Assembly (NCBI RefSeq): GCF_018613805.1
Contig: NZ_JAGGPL010000018.1
Location: 248,001-312,000 of the forward strand
Source of the DNA: Arthrobacter sp. ISL-48
GTDB lineage: Bacteria > Actinomycetota > Actinomycetes > Actinomycetales > Micrococcaceae
DNA length: 64,000 nt
Reading direction: 5' to 3'
The position numbers and the translations under genes were made by a program. Below are positions 25,455 to 33,134 of this stretch, piece by piece. The notes beneath the pieces are model-generated. The model saw only the letters and a list, made by a program, of their open reading frames with translations. It was not told the origin of the DNA and made no database searches. Each line of letters opens with the position of its first letter. The stretch's first letter is position 1.

Positions 25455-25492
25455 GACGGCGGCGCCTCCCGTGCTGGGGAGGCGCTGCCGTC
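25455..25492. terminator. Two-step hairpin terminator of malic enzyme
   Basis: GACGGC (25455-25460) pairs with GCCGTC (25487-25492), and GCGCCTCCC (25462-25470) with GGGAGGCGC (25477-25485), leaving one mismatch and a six-base loop. It lies 31 bases after the stop. Confidence 0.8.
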
Positions 25493-25537
25493 GGAGGTTA
25501 AGCCGCTGAACAGGGCTGCCACCATAAGCTGGGAGTC

Positions 25538-26038
25538 ATGAATTCCGAAACGGTAGTGACCATCTTGTGTGGCCTGGGGATCCTGGTGGGCGTGGCCGAT
25601 ACTGTCATTCCAGTCCTCCCCGGCAGCATCCTGATCGGGCTCAGCCTGCTCGCTTGGGCCATCTGGGGCGGCGCCGGAACTGCAGGCTGGGTGGTGTTCG
25701 GGATCGGCCTCGTGTTCGTGCTGGCGGGCATGGCAGCCAGTGCCGTGCTGACAGGACGCAAGCTCAAGCAGCACAGGATCCCCAACCGGAGCGTCGTAAT
25801 CGGCGTGGTGGCCGGCGTGGCGGGGATGTTCATCATTCCCGTGGTGGGGCTCTTCGTGGGTTTTGCCGCCGGCCTCCTGCTCAGTGAGTTCCTCCGGACC
25901 CGGAACCTCGGGACGGCTACCGCATCGAGCTGGGCCGCCCTGAAGGCCACCGGGCTCGGCATGCTCGTGGAATTCGGCCTGGCCTGCCTGGCGGCGAGCA
26001 CATGGGTGATTGGCCTCTGGGTCTCCGTGGCCACGTAG
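25538..26038 (+). CDS. DUF456-family membrane protein
   Basis: The protein has 166 residues with five to six hydrophobic segments. It shows the DUF456 features: 'VVTILCGLGILVGVADTVIPVLPGSILI' at the start, the 'RKLKQHRIPNRSVVIGVVAGVAGMF' middle and 'GFAAGLLLSEF' before the last helix. GGGAG precedes the ATG. Function is unknown for the family. It is followed 9 bases later by the gene at 26048, so the two are probably co-transcribed. Confidence 0.8.
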   Translation: MNSETVVTILCGLGILVGVADTVIPVLPGSILIGLSLLAWAIWGGAGTAGWVVFGIGLVFVLAGMAASAVLTGRKLKQHRIPNRSVVIGVVAGVAGMFIIPVVGLFVGFAAGLLLSEFLRTRNLGTATASSWAALKATGLGMLVEFGLACLAASTWVIGLWVSVAT

Positions 26039-26047
26039 CATGGAGAA

Positions 26048-27013
26048 ATGACCGCGGGGGATGCAGCAGCGCCGATCTACCGGGATACCCGGGACCTGAC
26101 GCCGTTCGGGCACGCCCATCTCAGGACGCCGGTCCGCGAACTTGCCGACGGCGTGGGCGGGCTCATTCACGGAGTCCTGGGCGGGCGTGATGCGGCGCTG
26201 ATTTCCGTGGACGGCGACGTCCCCAGGCTGAAGCGCCTGCCGGGTAAAGCGGCCAAGGCCGTCCACGGTGCCATCTTCACCAGCAGGGAACCGGAGCGGC
26301 TGATCACCGTTGGCCGGGCTCACCCGGGGTGGGCTGGCCTCTGCTACATCATGGCAGGACTGCTGGCGTACAAGCACCGGAGCTACCTTCGTGCCTCCGA
26401 ACTCCTGCAGCGCGGCCTGTCAACCAGGAACGACGACGACGCCAACCAGTATGCGTCCACCTACCTCAGCCGCGTGGTCACCCGGGTGGAGCTCGCGGAA
26501 AGGATCGAGGTCCCCGTGCTCTTCGGCGAGGAGTCTGTCTTCCTGGCCCTGGCGCACTCGCTGCGGGAGACGGGCCAGACGGAAGCCGCGCTTGAGGCAC
26601 TGGCTGCGCTGCCGCCGTCGTTGCCCAGTGCTTTGGCCCGCTGCGCCGTGGCACACTCGCTTGGCAGGGACAGGGAAGTGGTGATCTGGACAGATGGCCT
26701 GCTCAACTCTGATGATCTCTCCGCGGCACTGCTGCTGGTCCGGGCACGCTCGCTGAGGCGGCTCGGCGGCCACTCAAGGGCGCAGGAGACGCTAAAGGAA
26801 GTACTCCGCCGGCGCAAGACGGATTTGATGCTGCGCAATGACGCACTGACGGACAGTGCTTTGCTGGTCTTTGACAATGGCCGCAAGTCCCTCAATCCGT
26901 TGGGCTGGCTCCGCGGGAGGCCTGCGGAGCTCGAAACATTTGAAGTCATCCGCAAGGACGTGGAGGAGCGCAGGCTCTGGGAGCAGGACTGGAAGCAGCT
27001 GGGCGGGGACTGA
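26048..27013 (+). CDS. TPR-like helical protein of unknown function
   Basis: The protein has 321 residues, no signal peptide and no membrane helix. The middle and C-terminal parts are alpha-helical repeats with TPR-like spacing, for example 'YLRASELLQRGLSTRNDDDANQ', 'GQTEAALEALAALPPSLPSALA' and 'GGHSRAQETLKEVLRRRKTD'. The N-terminus ('TPFGHAHLRTPVRELADGVGGL') does not match a known domain. GGAG sits close before the ATG and the stop of the DUF456 gene is 9 bases upstream. A scaffold role is possible, but no partner is evident. Confidence 0.7.
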   Translation: MTAGDAAAPIYRDTRDLTPFGHAHLRTPVRELADGVGGLIHGVLGGRDAALISVDGDVPRLKRLPGKAAKAVHGAIFTSREPERLITVGRAHPGWAGLCYIMAGLLAYKHRSYLRASELLQRGLSTRNDDDANQYASTYLSRVVTRVELAERIEVPVLFGEESVFLALAHSLRETGQTEAALEALAALPPSLPSALARCAVAHSLGRDREVVIWTDGLLNSDDLSAALLLVRARSLRRLGGHSRAQETLKEVLRRRKTDLMLRNDALTDSALLVFDNGRKSLNPLGWLRGRPAELETFEVIRKDVEERRLWEQDWKQLGGD

Positions 27014-27089
27014 AAAGAAACGGTTGCTCTCCCGCTCGCCTAGGCCGCGTGCCCTTGTGGGCTGAACCGACTCGGAGTACAACGGACAA

Positions 27090-27449
27090 ATGAGCGACGC
27101 AGTCCGGTCCTGGATGGAAAAGTACATCGCCGCGTGGACCACCAACCGGCCTGAAGATATCAGGGCACTGTTCACCGAGGACGCGGTCTACGCCACCCGT
27201 CCCAATGACAAGGACCCCTGGAGGGGGCGTGAGCAGATTGTGGACGGCTGGCTTGCGGCAAGGGACGAGCCCGAAGAATGGATCTTCGAATGGACGCAGC
27301 TCGGCGCTGACGGTGACCTGGCCTTTGTGCAGGGCTTCACGCATTACCTGGGCGACCGGCCCAGCTATGACAACCTCTGGGTCATCCGCCTGGCGCCGGA
27401 CGGACGGGTCACGGAATTCACGGAATGGTTCATGGAGCGGAAGGTCTGA
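27090..27449 (+). CDS. NTF2-like / SnoaL-like domain protein
   Basis: The protein has 119 residues and a single NTF2-like cone fold. The typical opening 'VRSWMEKYIAAWTTNRPEDIRALFTEDAVYATRP' leads into 'WRGREQIVDGWLAARDEP' and the strand 'LWVIRLAPDGRVTEFTEWFMER'. The family includes small isomerases, hydratases and polyketide cyclases as well as non-enzymatic proteins. Nothing nearby fixes a substrate. A small hairpin follows directly. Confidence 0.8.
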   Translation: MSDAVRSWMEKYIAAWTTNRPEDIRALFTEDAVYATRPNDKDPWRGREQIVDGWLAARDEPEEWIFEWTQLGADGDLAFVQGFTHYLGDRPSYDNLWVIRLAPDGRVTEFTEWFMERKV

Positions 27450-27467
27450 GCCTGGTTCGGGCCAGGC
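27450..27467. terminator. GCCTGG-TTCGGG-CCAGGC hairpin
   Basis: A 6-bp perfect stem with a six-base loop starts at the NTF2-like gene's stop, between convergent genes. It is short, so its strength is doubtful. Confidence 0.5.
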
Positions 27468-27491
27468 AGGGTGCACCGGGAGGCGGACACT

Positions 27492-28133
27492 CTAGGAGAC
27501 GAACAGCGGAACCAGCTGTTCGGACAGGAGCACCACGCCCAGGCCCACCATGATGACGCCGCTGGCAAGTGTGACCTTCCGCGCCGCTCCGGGCCGGGAC
27601 TGCAGGAGCTTGCGGGCCAGGAGCGCCACGCAGGTGTAGACGATCGCGGCGAGCAGCACAAACGTCAGGCCCAGGAGCCCCGACTGCACGGGTACGGGCA
27701 GGGGTGCTTCCGGGCTGACGAACTGGAGGACCAGGGCTACGTAGAACAGCAGCCCTTTGGGGTTGATGCCGCTGGTGCCCATCCCTTGGAGGAAGGTGCG
27801 CAGCTGGTTGGAGGCGGGGCTCCCGACGGCGTCTGCCGCGCTGAAGGAGGCTACGCGCCAGGAACGCAGGGTGCTGATGCCCAGCCAGAGCAGGTAAGCG
27901 GCTCCGGCCACGGTGATCCAGCCGAGGATGTCAGGCATTCCGGCCAGCAGCGCTGCCAGGCCCGCCACCATCAGCAGGGTATGCAGGACGTAACCTCCGC
28001 ACAGGCCGGCCACGGCAGGTATGAAGCTGCGCTGCCGCAGGCCGGCGGTAATGGAGTACGCCCAGTCCACGCCGGGCGTGCACGCGAGGGCTCCCGCCAA
28101 CAGCACAAAGGCGAAAAACAGCTGGGGGTTCAT
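27492..28133 (-). CDS. LysE/RhtB-family amino-acid exporter
   Basis: The protein has 213 residues and about six membrane helices. The family opening 'MNPQLFFAFVLLAGALACTPGVDWAYSITAGLRQR' contains the conserved P-G-P/V-D region, and 'LGISTLRSWR' and 'GINPKGLLFYVALVLQFV' follow the usual order. AGGAG precedes the ATG at 28133. It is divergent from an Lrp/AsnC regulator across 104 bases, the standard layout for amino-acid export under substrate-sensing control. The amino acid exported is not known. Confidence 0.92.
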   Translation of the reverse strand: MNPQLFFAFVLLAGALACTPGVDWAYSITAGLRQRSFIPAVAGLCGGYVLHTLLMVAGLAALLAGMPDILGWITVAGAAYLLWLGISTLRSWRVASFSAADAVGSPASNQLRTFLQGMGTSGINPKGLLFYVALVLQFVSPEAPLPVPVQSGLLGLTFVLLAAIVYTCVALLARKLLQSRPGAARKVTLASGVIMVGLGVVLLSEQLVPLFVS

Positions 28134-28237
28134 GGCGGGGCTCCTGTCAGTGGCTACAGGACAAATCCTATGGATCTCGAAGCCATAAGTGCTCCCCTTT
28201 TTCGCTCAACAGGCGGTCGCTTGGGTAAGGTTATTGC

Positions 28238-28693
28238 GTGATCGACCACATTGACAGGAATATTTTGCGTCACCTCAAGGAGGATGGGCGGATGACTGCC
28301 ACGGCACTCGCGGCGGAGGTGGGGCTGACTGTTGCGCCGTGCCACCGCAGGCTGCGTGACCTTGAGTCTTCCGGGGTGATCCGCGGCTACAAAGCTGACA
28401 TCGATCCGGCTGCCGTGGGGCTCGGGTTCGAGGCGATCGTGTTCGTGACGCTGCGCCAGGTGGACCGGCCCACTATGGAGATCTTCGAGAACCGGGTGGC
28501 GGACAATCCCAACATCGTGGAGGCCCAGCGGCTGTTCGGGTCCCCGGACTACCTGCTGAAGGTGATCGCCGAGGACCTGCCGGCCTATCAGCGTTTCTAC
28601 GACGCCGAGCTTACGTCGCTGCCCGGCGTCGAACGGCTCACGTCCACCTTGGTGATGAAAAACCTGAAATCGAACGCCGGGCCGCCGGTGTAG
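28238..28693 (+). CDS. Lrp/AsnC-family regulator of the adjacent exporter
   Basis: The protein has 151 residues from GTG 28238. The N-terminal HTH reads 'IDRNILRHLKEDGRMTATALAAEVGLTVAPCHRRLRDLE', and the C-terminal RAM ligand domain reads 'FVTLRQVDRPTMEIFENRV' and 'YLLKVIAEDLPAYQRFY'. Its divergent neighbour is the LysE-type exporter, so it probably activates export when an amino acid accumulates. The 104-base gap has no clear palindrome that I can assign. Confidence 0.92.
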   Translation: MIDHIDRNILRHLKEDGRMTATALAAEVGLTVAPCHRRLRDLESSGVIRGYKADIDPAAVGLGFEAIVFVTLRQVDRPTMEIFENRVADNPNIVEAQRLFGSPDYLLKVIAEDLPAYQRFYDAELTSLPGVERLTSTLVMKNLKSNAGPPV

Positions 28694-28715
28694 GCGGGCC
28701 GCACGTCGTGCAGCG

Positions 28716-29399
28716 TCAGCTGAGCGGTGCGACGTGGACGATGATCACCTGGGTGTCCTTACCGCCGTCGTACCGGAGGTCATAGTTCACTTCCAGCCCC
28801 GTGGCCGTCCCGGAGGTGAGGGAGAAGTCGCTCTTGAAGTCGGGTTTCTTGGTGGCGGTGCTGATCCAGCGTTCGGCTGATCCTGCATCGATGCCGTACC
28901 GTGCCACACCGTCCCGGATGAGGTCAAAATACTCCTCGGCGGAGTCTGCCGTGAGGAAGTAGGTGATCTCGCTGAAGTCCGTCTCTAGTTCGGTGGTGTT
29001 GAAGCGGATTCTGTCCGTTTCGCCGCTGACCTCCCCGGCGGGCCCCACGATGGTGAGTTCGATCTTGCCGGAGTCCATAGTGTTGATTTCGGGCCCGTAG
29101 CTGTCCTCGGTCACGCGTACGGCGGCCTTCTGCAGTGTGCCTGAGCCCATGTCCAGCCGTGCGGACTTGGTTTCACGGATCTGGTCCACTCCGGCGGCGT
29201 CTAGGGTGGAGAATTCGGAAGTGTTCACTGGGCTCCCCTGGGAGGTTGAGTTGGTGGGCGTGGGCGCGGCCGGCTGGCAGGCGGTGAGCGCAAGGCTGCC
29301 TGCCAGCGCGGGCAGGACAAGCAGGACGACGGCGGTCCGGTACCTTGCGCGCCCCGCCGAGGCTACAAGAGCGGCGGCCACTGGCGGACGACGCCTCAC
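28716..29399 (-). CDS. Lipoprotein paired with the WXG100-type protein
   Basis: The protein has 227 residues. A long basic N-terminus (MRRRPP to RARYR) leads to a hydrophobic signal 'TAVVLLVLPALAGSLALTAC' with lipobox LTAC, so it should be anchored outside the membrane. A Thr/Pro/Ser-rich linker follows. The mature part has alternating beta strands, similar in feel to LppX/LprG-type lipoproteins, but no family is claimed. The GTG start overlaps the stop of the upstream gene by four bases, giving translational coupling. It could be a receptor, chaperone or immunity partner for the secreted protein; the coupling shows only that the two are made together. Confidence 0.75.
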   Translation of the reverse strand: MRRRPPVAAALVASAGRARYRTAVVLLVLPALAGSLALTACQPAAPTPTNSTSQGSPVNTSEFSTLDAAGVDQIRETKSARLDMGSGTLQKAAVRVTEDSYGPEINTMDSGKIELTIVGPAGEVSGETDRIRFNTTELETDFSEITYFLTADSAEEYFDLIRDGVARYGIDAGSAERWISTATKKPDFKSDFSLTSGTATGLEVNYDLRYDGGKDTQVIIVHVAPLS

Positions 29400-30901
29400 T
29401 GGTGTACCTCAGCGTCGAAGCCGCTGACGAAGCGGTCCATGATCCCTGGAATGTTGTTGGTGGGGCGGTACTGCTCCACGCGGTCATTGAAGTCGGAGCC
29501 GATGATCTCCTGGGCGCGGGCGGGATCGTTAGCCAGCAGGTTTTGGTATGCCGGCAGGGTGTCCTGGCTGATGAGGGCCCAACGCTGGTCCGCATCCGCG
29601 ATGTTGCCGGCCGGGAACCCCGTGGTGAAGTCCGTACGGAACTGGCTGGGATTGTCCCAGCTGGTAAAGGGGATGTTTTCCGGGCCGGGGCTTTCCACGC
29701 TGAACGTATACGGGAACACCTCGGGGTAGCTTTTGGCCCCGGGGATGGAGGGCTCGCCGGCCAGGGTCACCATGTAAGTCACGGCCTCGCCGCCGGGGTG
29801 GCTGCGCATGTTGTCGTAGTCGTCAGCAATGATCTCGTTCTGCTCGCGGTAAAGCAGCGCTGTGTTGCCTTTCTGGACCTCGGCGGGATCGCCGGAATCG
29901 ATCTGGGTCCACGCTTTGGCAGTCTGGGGGTCGATGGCGCCGGAATCCCGCAGCCGGTTGATTTCCTCGATGCCGCCGTTCATGTACGCCTCGTGCTGCC
30001 GGGCCTGGTCGAGGAAGATTTCCTTGTTCATGTCCAGCATGCTGGTTTCGTAGTAGCGGATCTCTTCATCCGTCATTCCGGCGAGCTGCTCCATCTGGTC
30101 AATGACAGGCAGCGGGATGTCCGAGGCTGGGTTGTCCGCGATCTGCTGGGCGAGATCACGCATCATGGCCATGTCCTTGAAGCCTCCGGCGAAGGAGGGG
30201 CCGATCATGTTGGCCATTCCAGCCCACTGAAGATCCGGGTTGGAGAGGTAGGCCTGACCGTAGAAGTCGTAGACCTTCTTGATGGTCTCCCAGTTGTATT
30301 CAGTGCCCTTGGACGTATCCCAGTCGGACAGGTCGATGCCCATCTCCAGCATGGCCTGCTGGTTCCAGTAGGCGCTCAGGAAGTCAGCGTACCCCGGGGA
30401 TTTCTTGTCGATCAGGCCCGAGTCCGCGGCGGCGTCCATGGCCGCCTTCGCTGCCTCGGGATTCGCCAGGGCCCACTGCTTGAATTCGTCGCTGTTCAGG
30501 TACTCCTGGCGCTCCTCAGCGGTCATTCCGTTCAGCGTGTCGGTCAGCTCCTGGACCGTCCCGCCACCGGATTCTGTGCCACCGGAACCGGCGCCACCGG
30601 GTCCGCCCAGGCCGGCACCTCCCGCACCGCCGCTGTTGCTGGCCTTGTCCTGCTCGTCCGCGTTGGCGAGCAGTGCCTTGGATGCCGATTCCAGTCCTGC
30701 CGACGCCGACTTCAGCACCTTCAGATGTGCCGAGGTCCAATCGCTGCGGAACCGGTCGCCGTCGTGCCCTTTCCAAGGGCTGGTGCTGATCCTGCTGCTG
30801 AGCTGCTGACTGAGCAGGTTGAGGCTGTTGGCTCCGCCCGCCAGATCCTTTGCGAGCCGGCGCAGCTGTTCCACGTCTGCGCCATAAAAGTTCCCCGCCA
30901 T
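29396..30901 (-). CDS. WXG100-type N-terminal domain protein with unknown C-terminal domain
   Basis: The protein has 501 residues. Residues 1-90 form a WXG100-like helical hairpin with 'SPWKGHDGDRF' (W43-K-G45) at the turn and a second helix rich in Ala, Ser and Lys. A Gly/Ser linker (residues 89-114) follows. The 385-residue C-terminal region is helical and acidic ('LTDTLNGMTAEERQEYLNSD', 'IFLDQARQHEAYMNGG', 'GEAVTYMVTLAGEPSIPG') and ends without a membrane segment. The layout matches type VII (Esx) secretion substrates that carry an effector domain. Part of the C-terminus loosely recalls DUF2515-type proteins; this is uncertain. No secretion genes are in the window. Confidence 0.75.
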   Translation of the reverse strand: MAGNFYGADVEQLRRLAKDLAGGANSLNLLSQQLSSRISTSPWKGHDGDRFRSDWTSAHLKVLKSASAGLESASKALLANADEQDKASNSGGAGGAGLGGPGGAGSGGTESGGGTVQELTDTLNGMTAEERQEYLNSDEFKQWALANPEAAKAAMDAAADSGLIDKKSPGYADFLSAYWNQQAMLEMGIDLSDWDTSKGTEYNWETIKKVYDFYGQAYLSNPDLQWAGMANMIGPSFAGGFKDMAMMRDLAQQIADNPASDIPLPVIDQMEQLAGMTDEEIRYYETSMLDMNKEIFLDQARQHEAYMNGGIEEINRLRDSGAIDPQTAKAWTQIDSGDPAEVQKGNTALLYREQNEIIADDYDNMRSHPGGEAVTYMVTLAGEPSIPGAKSYPEVFPYTFSVESPGPENIPFTSWDNPSQFRTDFTTGFPAGNIADADQRWALISQDTLPAYQNLLANDPARAQEIIGSDFNDRVEQYRPTNNIPGIMDRFVSGFDAEVHQ

Positions 30902-31013
30902 GTTCCCCCCTGAATGAATTCCCGTGCCAGCCTAGCGGTGCTGGTGCTGCGGGCGCGATGGGGAGAGCTCCCCGGTGCGGGCCCGGAGGCGGACCGCCTT
31001 CATGGCCAGGGGC

Positions 31014-31481
31014 TCAGCCCTCCAGGAGCCCCGTGGTCCGGTAGGGGATCACCTCGCGCAGGAACATGCTCGTGGACGTGCGGACGATCCCCGGGCAGAG
31101 TCGGATCTCCTCGGAGACGCGGTAGAGATCGTCCGGGCTGCTGGCGACGACGCGGATCAGGAGGTCGGTGTCGCCCGCGGGGGCGTGGCATTCGAGGACC
31201 TCCGGGATTTCACGGAGGGAGGCGATGGCTTCGTTGAGGTGGCTCTGGTCCAGTTCGGCGCTCACTGCGGCTGCCACTCCGCGTCCCAGCGCGGAGGGAA
31301 GCACCCGGCTGCTGTTCGGACGCAGGGCGCCCGACGTCGTCATCCGCTCCAGGCGCGACTGCACCGTGCCGCGCGCCAGGCCCAGCCGCTGGGCCAGTAC
31401 CATGATGGGTACGCGCGGGTCCTCGTCCAGGGCCTTGAGGATCCGCTTGTCCGTGGCGTCCAGTTCGTGCAATCTGATCAT
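31014..31481 (-). CDS. Lrp/AsnC-family transcriptional regulator
   Basis: The protein has 155 residues. AGGA precedes the ATG at 31481, giving MIRLHELDATDKRILKALDED; a longer frame from 31523 is not conserved in style. The HTH is 'VPIMVLAQRLGLARGTVQSRLERM' and the RAM domain follows with 'HAPAGDTDLLIRVVASSPDDLYRV'. The final 'TTGLLEG' tail is usual. It is not adjacent to a transporter or enzyme gene, so its targets cannot be named; it may be a broader amino-acid-responsive regulator. Confidence 0.9.
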   Translation of the reverse strand: MIRLHELDATDKRILKALDEDPRVPIMVLAQRLGLARGTVQSRLERMTTSGALRPNSSRVLPSALGRGVAAAVSAELDQSHLNEAIASLREIPEVLECHAPAGDTDLLIRVVASSPDDLYRVSEEIRLCPGIVRTSTSMFLREVIPYRTTGLLEG

Positions 31482-31805
31482 TTCCTGTCGATGAATGCGG
31501 CACAGAGTAGTCGGACTGATCAATCAAAGCCGTGCCGGTTGTGCCTACTGTAGGGCCTCTGTTCAAATAGTGGCAACAAGGGCAAAGGCTACCGCCGCCG
31601 CCCGCAGGCTACAGGTTTCCCGGCACACCACCCGGCTCCTGGATTCCGCTTCCCGCAAGGAGGCCGCCCCGCTGACTGACACTTGTTCACGCATCGTCAC
31701 TCCGCAACCACGGCAAGAGCCCCTGAGCTACCGACGTCGGATTCCCCGAAGTCATCGGTAGCTGAGGGGCTCTTGTGTGTTGCCGTGTCCGCATAGGGTT
31801 GTTTC
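31482..31805. other. Gene-free region ending in a large hairpin (31714-31775)
   Basis: No credible coding frame is present in these 324 bases. At 31714-31734 a 21-base arm (starting CAAGAGCCCCTGAG) pairs with 31755-31775 (ending GGGGCTCTTG) with one mismatch and a 20-base loop. Outer arms CACGGCA and TGCCGTG extend it after a bulge. The structure resembles a terminator, yet no plus-strand gene precedes it. The left part must hold the promoter of the Lrp gene at 31481. An undetected small RNA or a lost gene would explain an orphan terminator. Confidence 0.5.
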
Positions 31806-32684
31806 ATGACCGCAGCCGGCCGCTTCGCCCCCAGCCCTTCCGGTGATCTGCATGTGGGCAACCTTCGAACGGCGATTCTCGCCTGGCTGTTTGCCCGCTC
31901 TACGGGCCGGGACTTCCTGCTGCGCGTGGAGGACCTGGACCGGGCGCGTGCGGGAGCGGAGGCCGGGCAGCTCCGCGATCTGGCGGCCGTCGGCGTGACC
32001 TGGGACGGCGCCGTCGTCCGCCAGACGGACCGTGGTGATGTGTATGCCGAAGCGATCAGCCGCCTGGCGGCCGCGGGCCTGACCTACGAATGCTTCTGCA
32101 CCCGCAGGGAGATCCAGGAGGCGCCGTCCGCTCCGCATGCGCCGCAGGGCGCCTATCCGGGCACCTGCCGGAACCTGGAACCGGCCGAGCTGGAGTTCAA
32201 ACGGTCCACCCGGCCCGCCGCTGTCCGCCTCCGGTCCTCGGTCCCCGTAAACACGGTGCGGGACGTGCTGCACGGGGAGTTCACCGGAGTGGTGGACGAC
32301 TTTGTGCTGCGCCGCAACGACGGCGTCGCGGCGTACAATCTGGCGGTGGTGGTGGATGACGCCGCACAGGGCGTCGACCAAGTGGTCCGCGGGGACGACC
32401 TTCTGCCATCCGCGCCCCGGCAGGCACACCTCTGCTCACTGTTGGGGGTGCCCGTGCCGGAGTACGCCCATGTTCCGCTCGTTGTGAATCGCGACGGCGT
32501 CCGGCTGGCCAAGCGGGACGGTGCCGTTACGCTCGGCGACCTGGCACTGAAGGGGCTTTCGGCGGATGGGGTGAGGGACCTGCTGGGCTCCCTGGGGCTG
32601 CCGGCCGGAACCTTGGCGCAGGCGCTCTCAGTATTTGACCCCGCGGTGCTTCCCCGGAATCCATGGATATGGCAGGAAGTGTAG
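31806..32684 (+). CDS. gluQ: Glutamyl-Q tRNA(Asp) synthetase
   Basis: The protein has 292 residues, the size of the catalytic core of glutamyl-tRNA synthetase without an anticodon domain, as in GluQ-RS. HIGH-like motif 'FAPSPSGDLHVGNLRTA' lies at the N-terminus, zinc ligands in 'CFCTRREIQ' and 'YPGTC', and the KMSKS-like signature in 'VRLAKRDGAVTL'. The known enzyme attaches glutamate to the queuosine base in tRNA(Asp) QUC. Whether queuosine is made in this organism cannot be told from this window. The ATG at 31806 follows a modest purine-rich site. Confidence 0.93.
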   Translation: MTAAGRFAPSPSGDLHVGNLRTAILAWLFARSTGRDFLLRVEDLDRARAGAEAGQLRDLAAVGVTWDGAVVRQTDRGDVYAEAISRLAAAGLTYECFCTRREIQEAPSAPHAPQGAYPGTCRNLEPAELEFKRSTRPAAVRLRSSVPVNTVRDVLHGEFTGVVDDFVLRRNDGVAAYNLAVVVDDAAQGVDQVVRGDDLLPSAPRQAHLCSLLGVPVPEYAHVPLVVNRDGVRLAKRDGAVTLGDLALKGLSADGVRDLLGSLGLPAGTLAQALSVFDPAVLPRNPWIWQEV

Positions 32685-32723
32685 CCGCGGAGGCGCCCGA
32701 AGTAGCCATCACCAGCCTCCGGT

Positions 32724-32767
32724 GTCAACTGATGTTGACGAAGCTTCCGGCGTCAACTATTGTTGAC
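32724..32767 (+). promoter_or_regulatory. Self-regulated promoter with two GTCAAC-N4-GTTGAC operators
   Basis: GTCAAC-TGAT-GTTGAC (32724-32739) and GTCAAC-TATT-GTTGAC (32752-32767) are perfect palindromes 28 bases apart. The promoter TTGACG (32735-32740), a 17-base spacer and TATTGT (32758-32763) sits so that one palindrome covers -35 and the other -10. A transcript start near 32770 leaves GGAGG at 32773-32777 before the ATG at 32786. Confidence 0.8.
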
Positions 32768-32785
32768 AAAATGGAGGTGGATCGA

Positions 32786-32986
32786 ATGAAGACACTCGTT
32801 GGATCAATGGATGGCAAAGGTCCGGCCGAGGCGCTGTATGCCGTCGCCGAACTGCAAAAGGAAGTGGGACGCGCAGAAGCAACACTCGTTCGGAGTGCCC
32901 GGCAGGCGGGGCTGTCCTGGGAAGCCATCGCTCTGTGCCTGGGGGTCAGCAAGCAGGCAGTCCACCGGAAGTACGGGAAACAGTAG
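32786..32986 (+). CDS. Small helix-turn-helix protein, probable autorepressor
   Basis: The protein has 66 residues. A leading helix with coiled-coil character ('AELQKEVGRAEATLVRSARQ') is followed by the HTH 'GLSWEAIALCLGVSKQAVHRKYGKQ'. This module resembles the small actinobacterial HTH proteins often found beside a Clp N-terminal domain protein, absent here. GGAGG eight bases before ATG 32786 decides the start; the longer frame beginning inside gluQ is rejected because the mapped promoter lies downstream of it. The twin palindromes over the promoter indicate autoregulation. Confidence 0.8.
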   Translation: MKTLVGSMDGKGPAEALYAVAELQKEVGRAEATLVRSARQAGLSWEAIALCLGVSKQAVHRKYGKQ

Positions 32987-33015
32987 CCTGGCCCGGGCGG
33001 GCTGCTTCACGCTGA

Positions 33016-33075
33016 GAGTTTTGTCCAGTTATCGGACGTCAAAGCCAGTTTCGGGGCATTATCTGGCCAAAACTC
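33016..33075. repeat. Inverted repeat GAGTTTTGTCCAG / CTGGCCAAAACTC
   Basis: The 13-base arms at 33016-33028 and 33063-33075 match at 12 positions around a 34-base loop. It lies 30 bases after the small HTH gene. It may be its terminator or a dispersed intergenic repeat. Confidence 0.5.
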
Positions 33076-33134
33076 AAAGGGATGGTCAGGAACCTGCCAC
33101 CTGCTGTTTACTGAGCGACGCGTAGGCTGGAGCC

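Noticed and set aside
29345..30913. Plus-strand 522-residue frame opposite the WXG100 gene
   Set aside because: Low-complexity Val/Leu/Gly/Arg composition, no motif, and the minus-strand gene has a WXG domain and coupled partner.
31495..31761. Plus-strand 88-residue frame before gluQ
   Set aside because: Arg/Ser-rich with no ribosome site and it ends inside the large hairpin; treated as non-coding.
31714..31775. tRNA gene
   Set aside because: GGTAGCT...GAG words recall a tRNA D-arm, but no acceptor stem, anticodon loop or T-loop can be folded.
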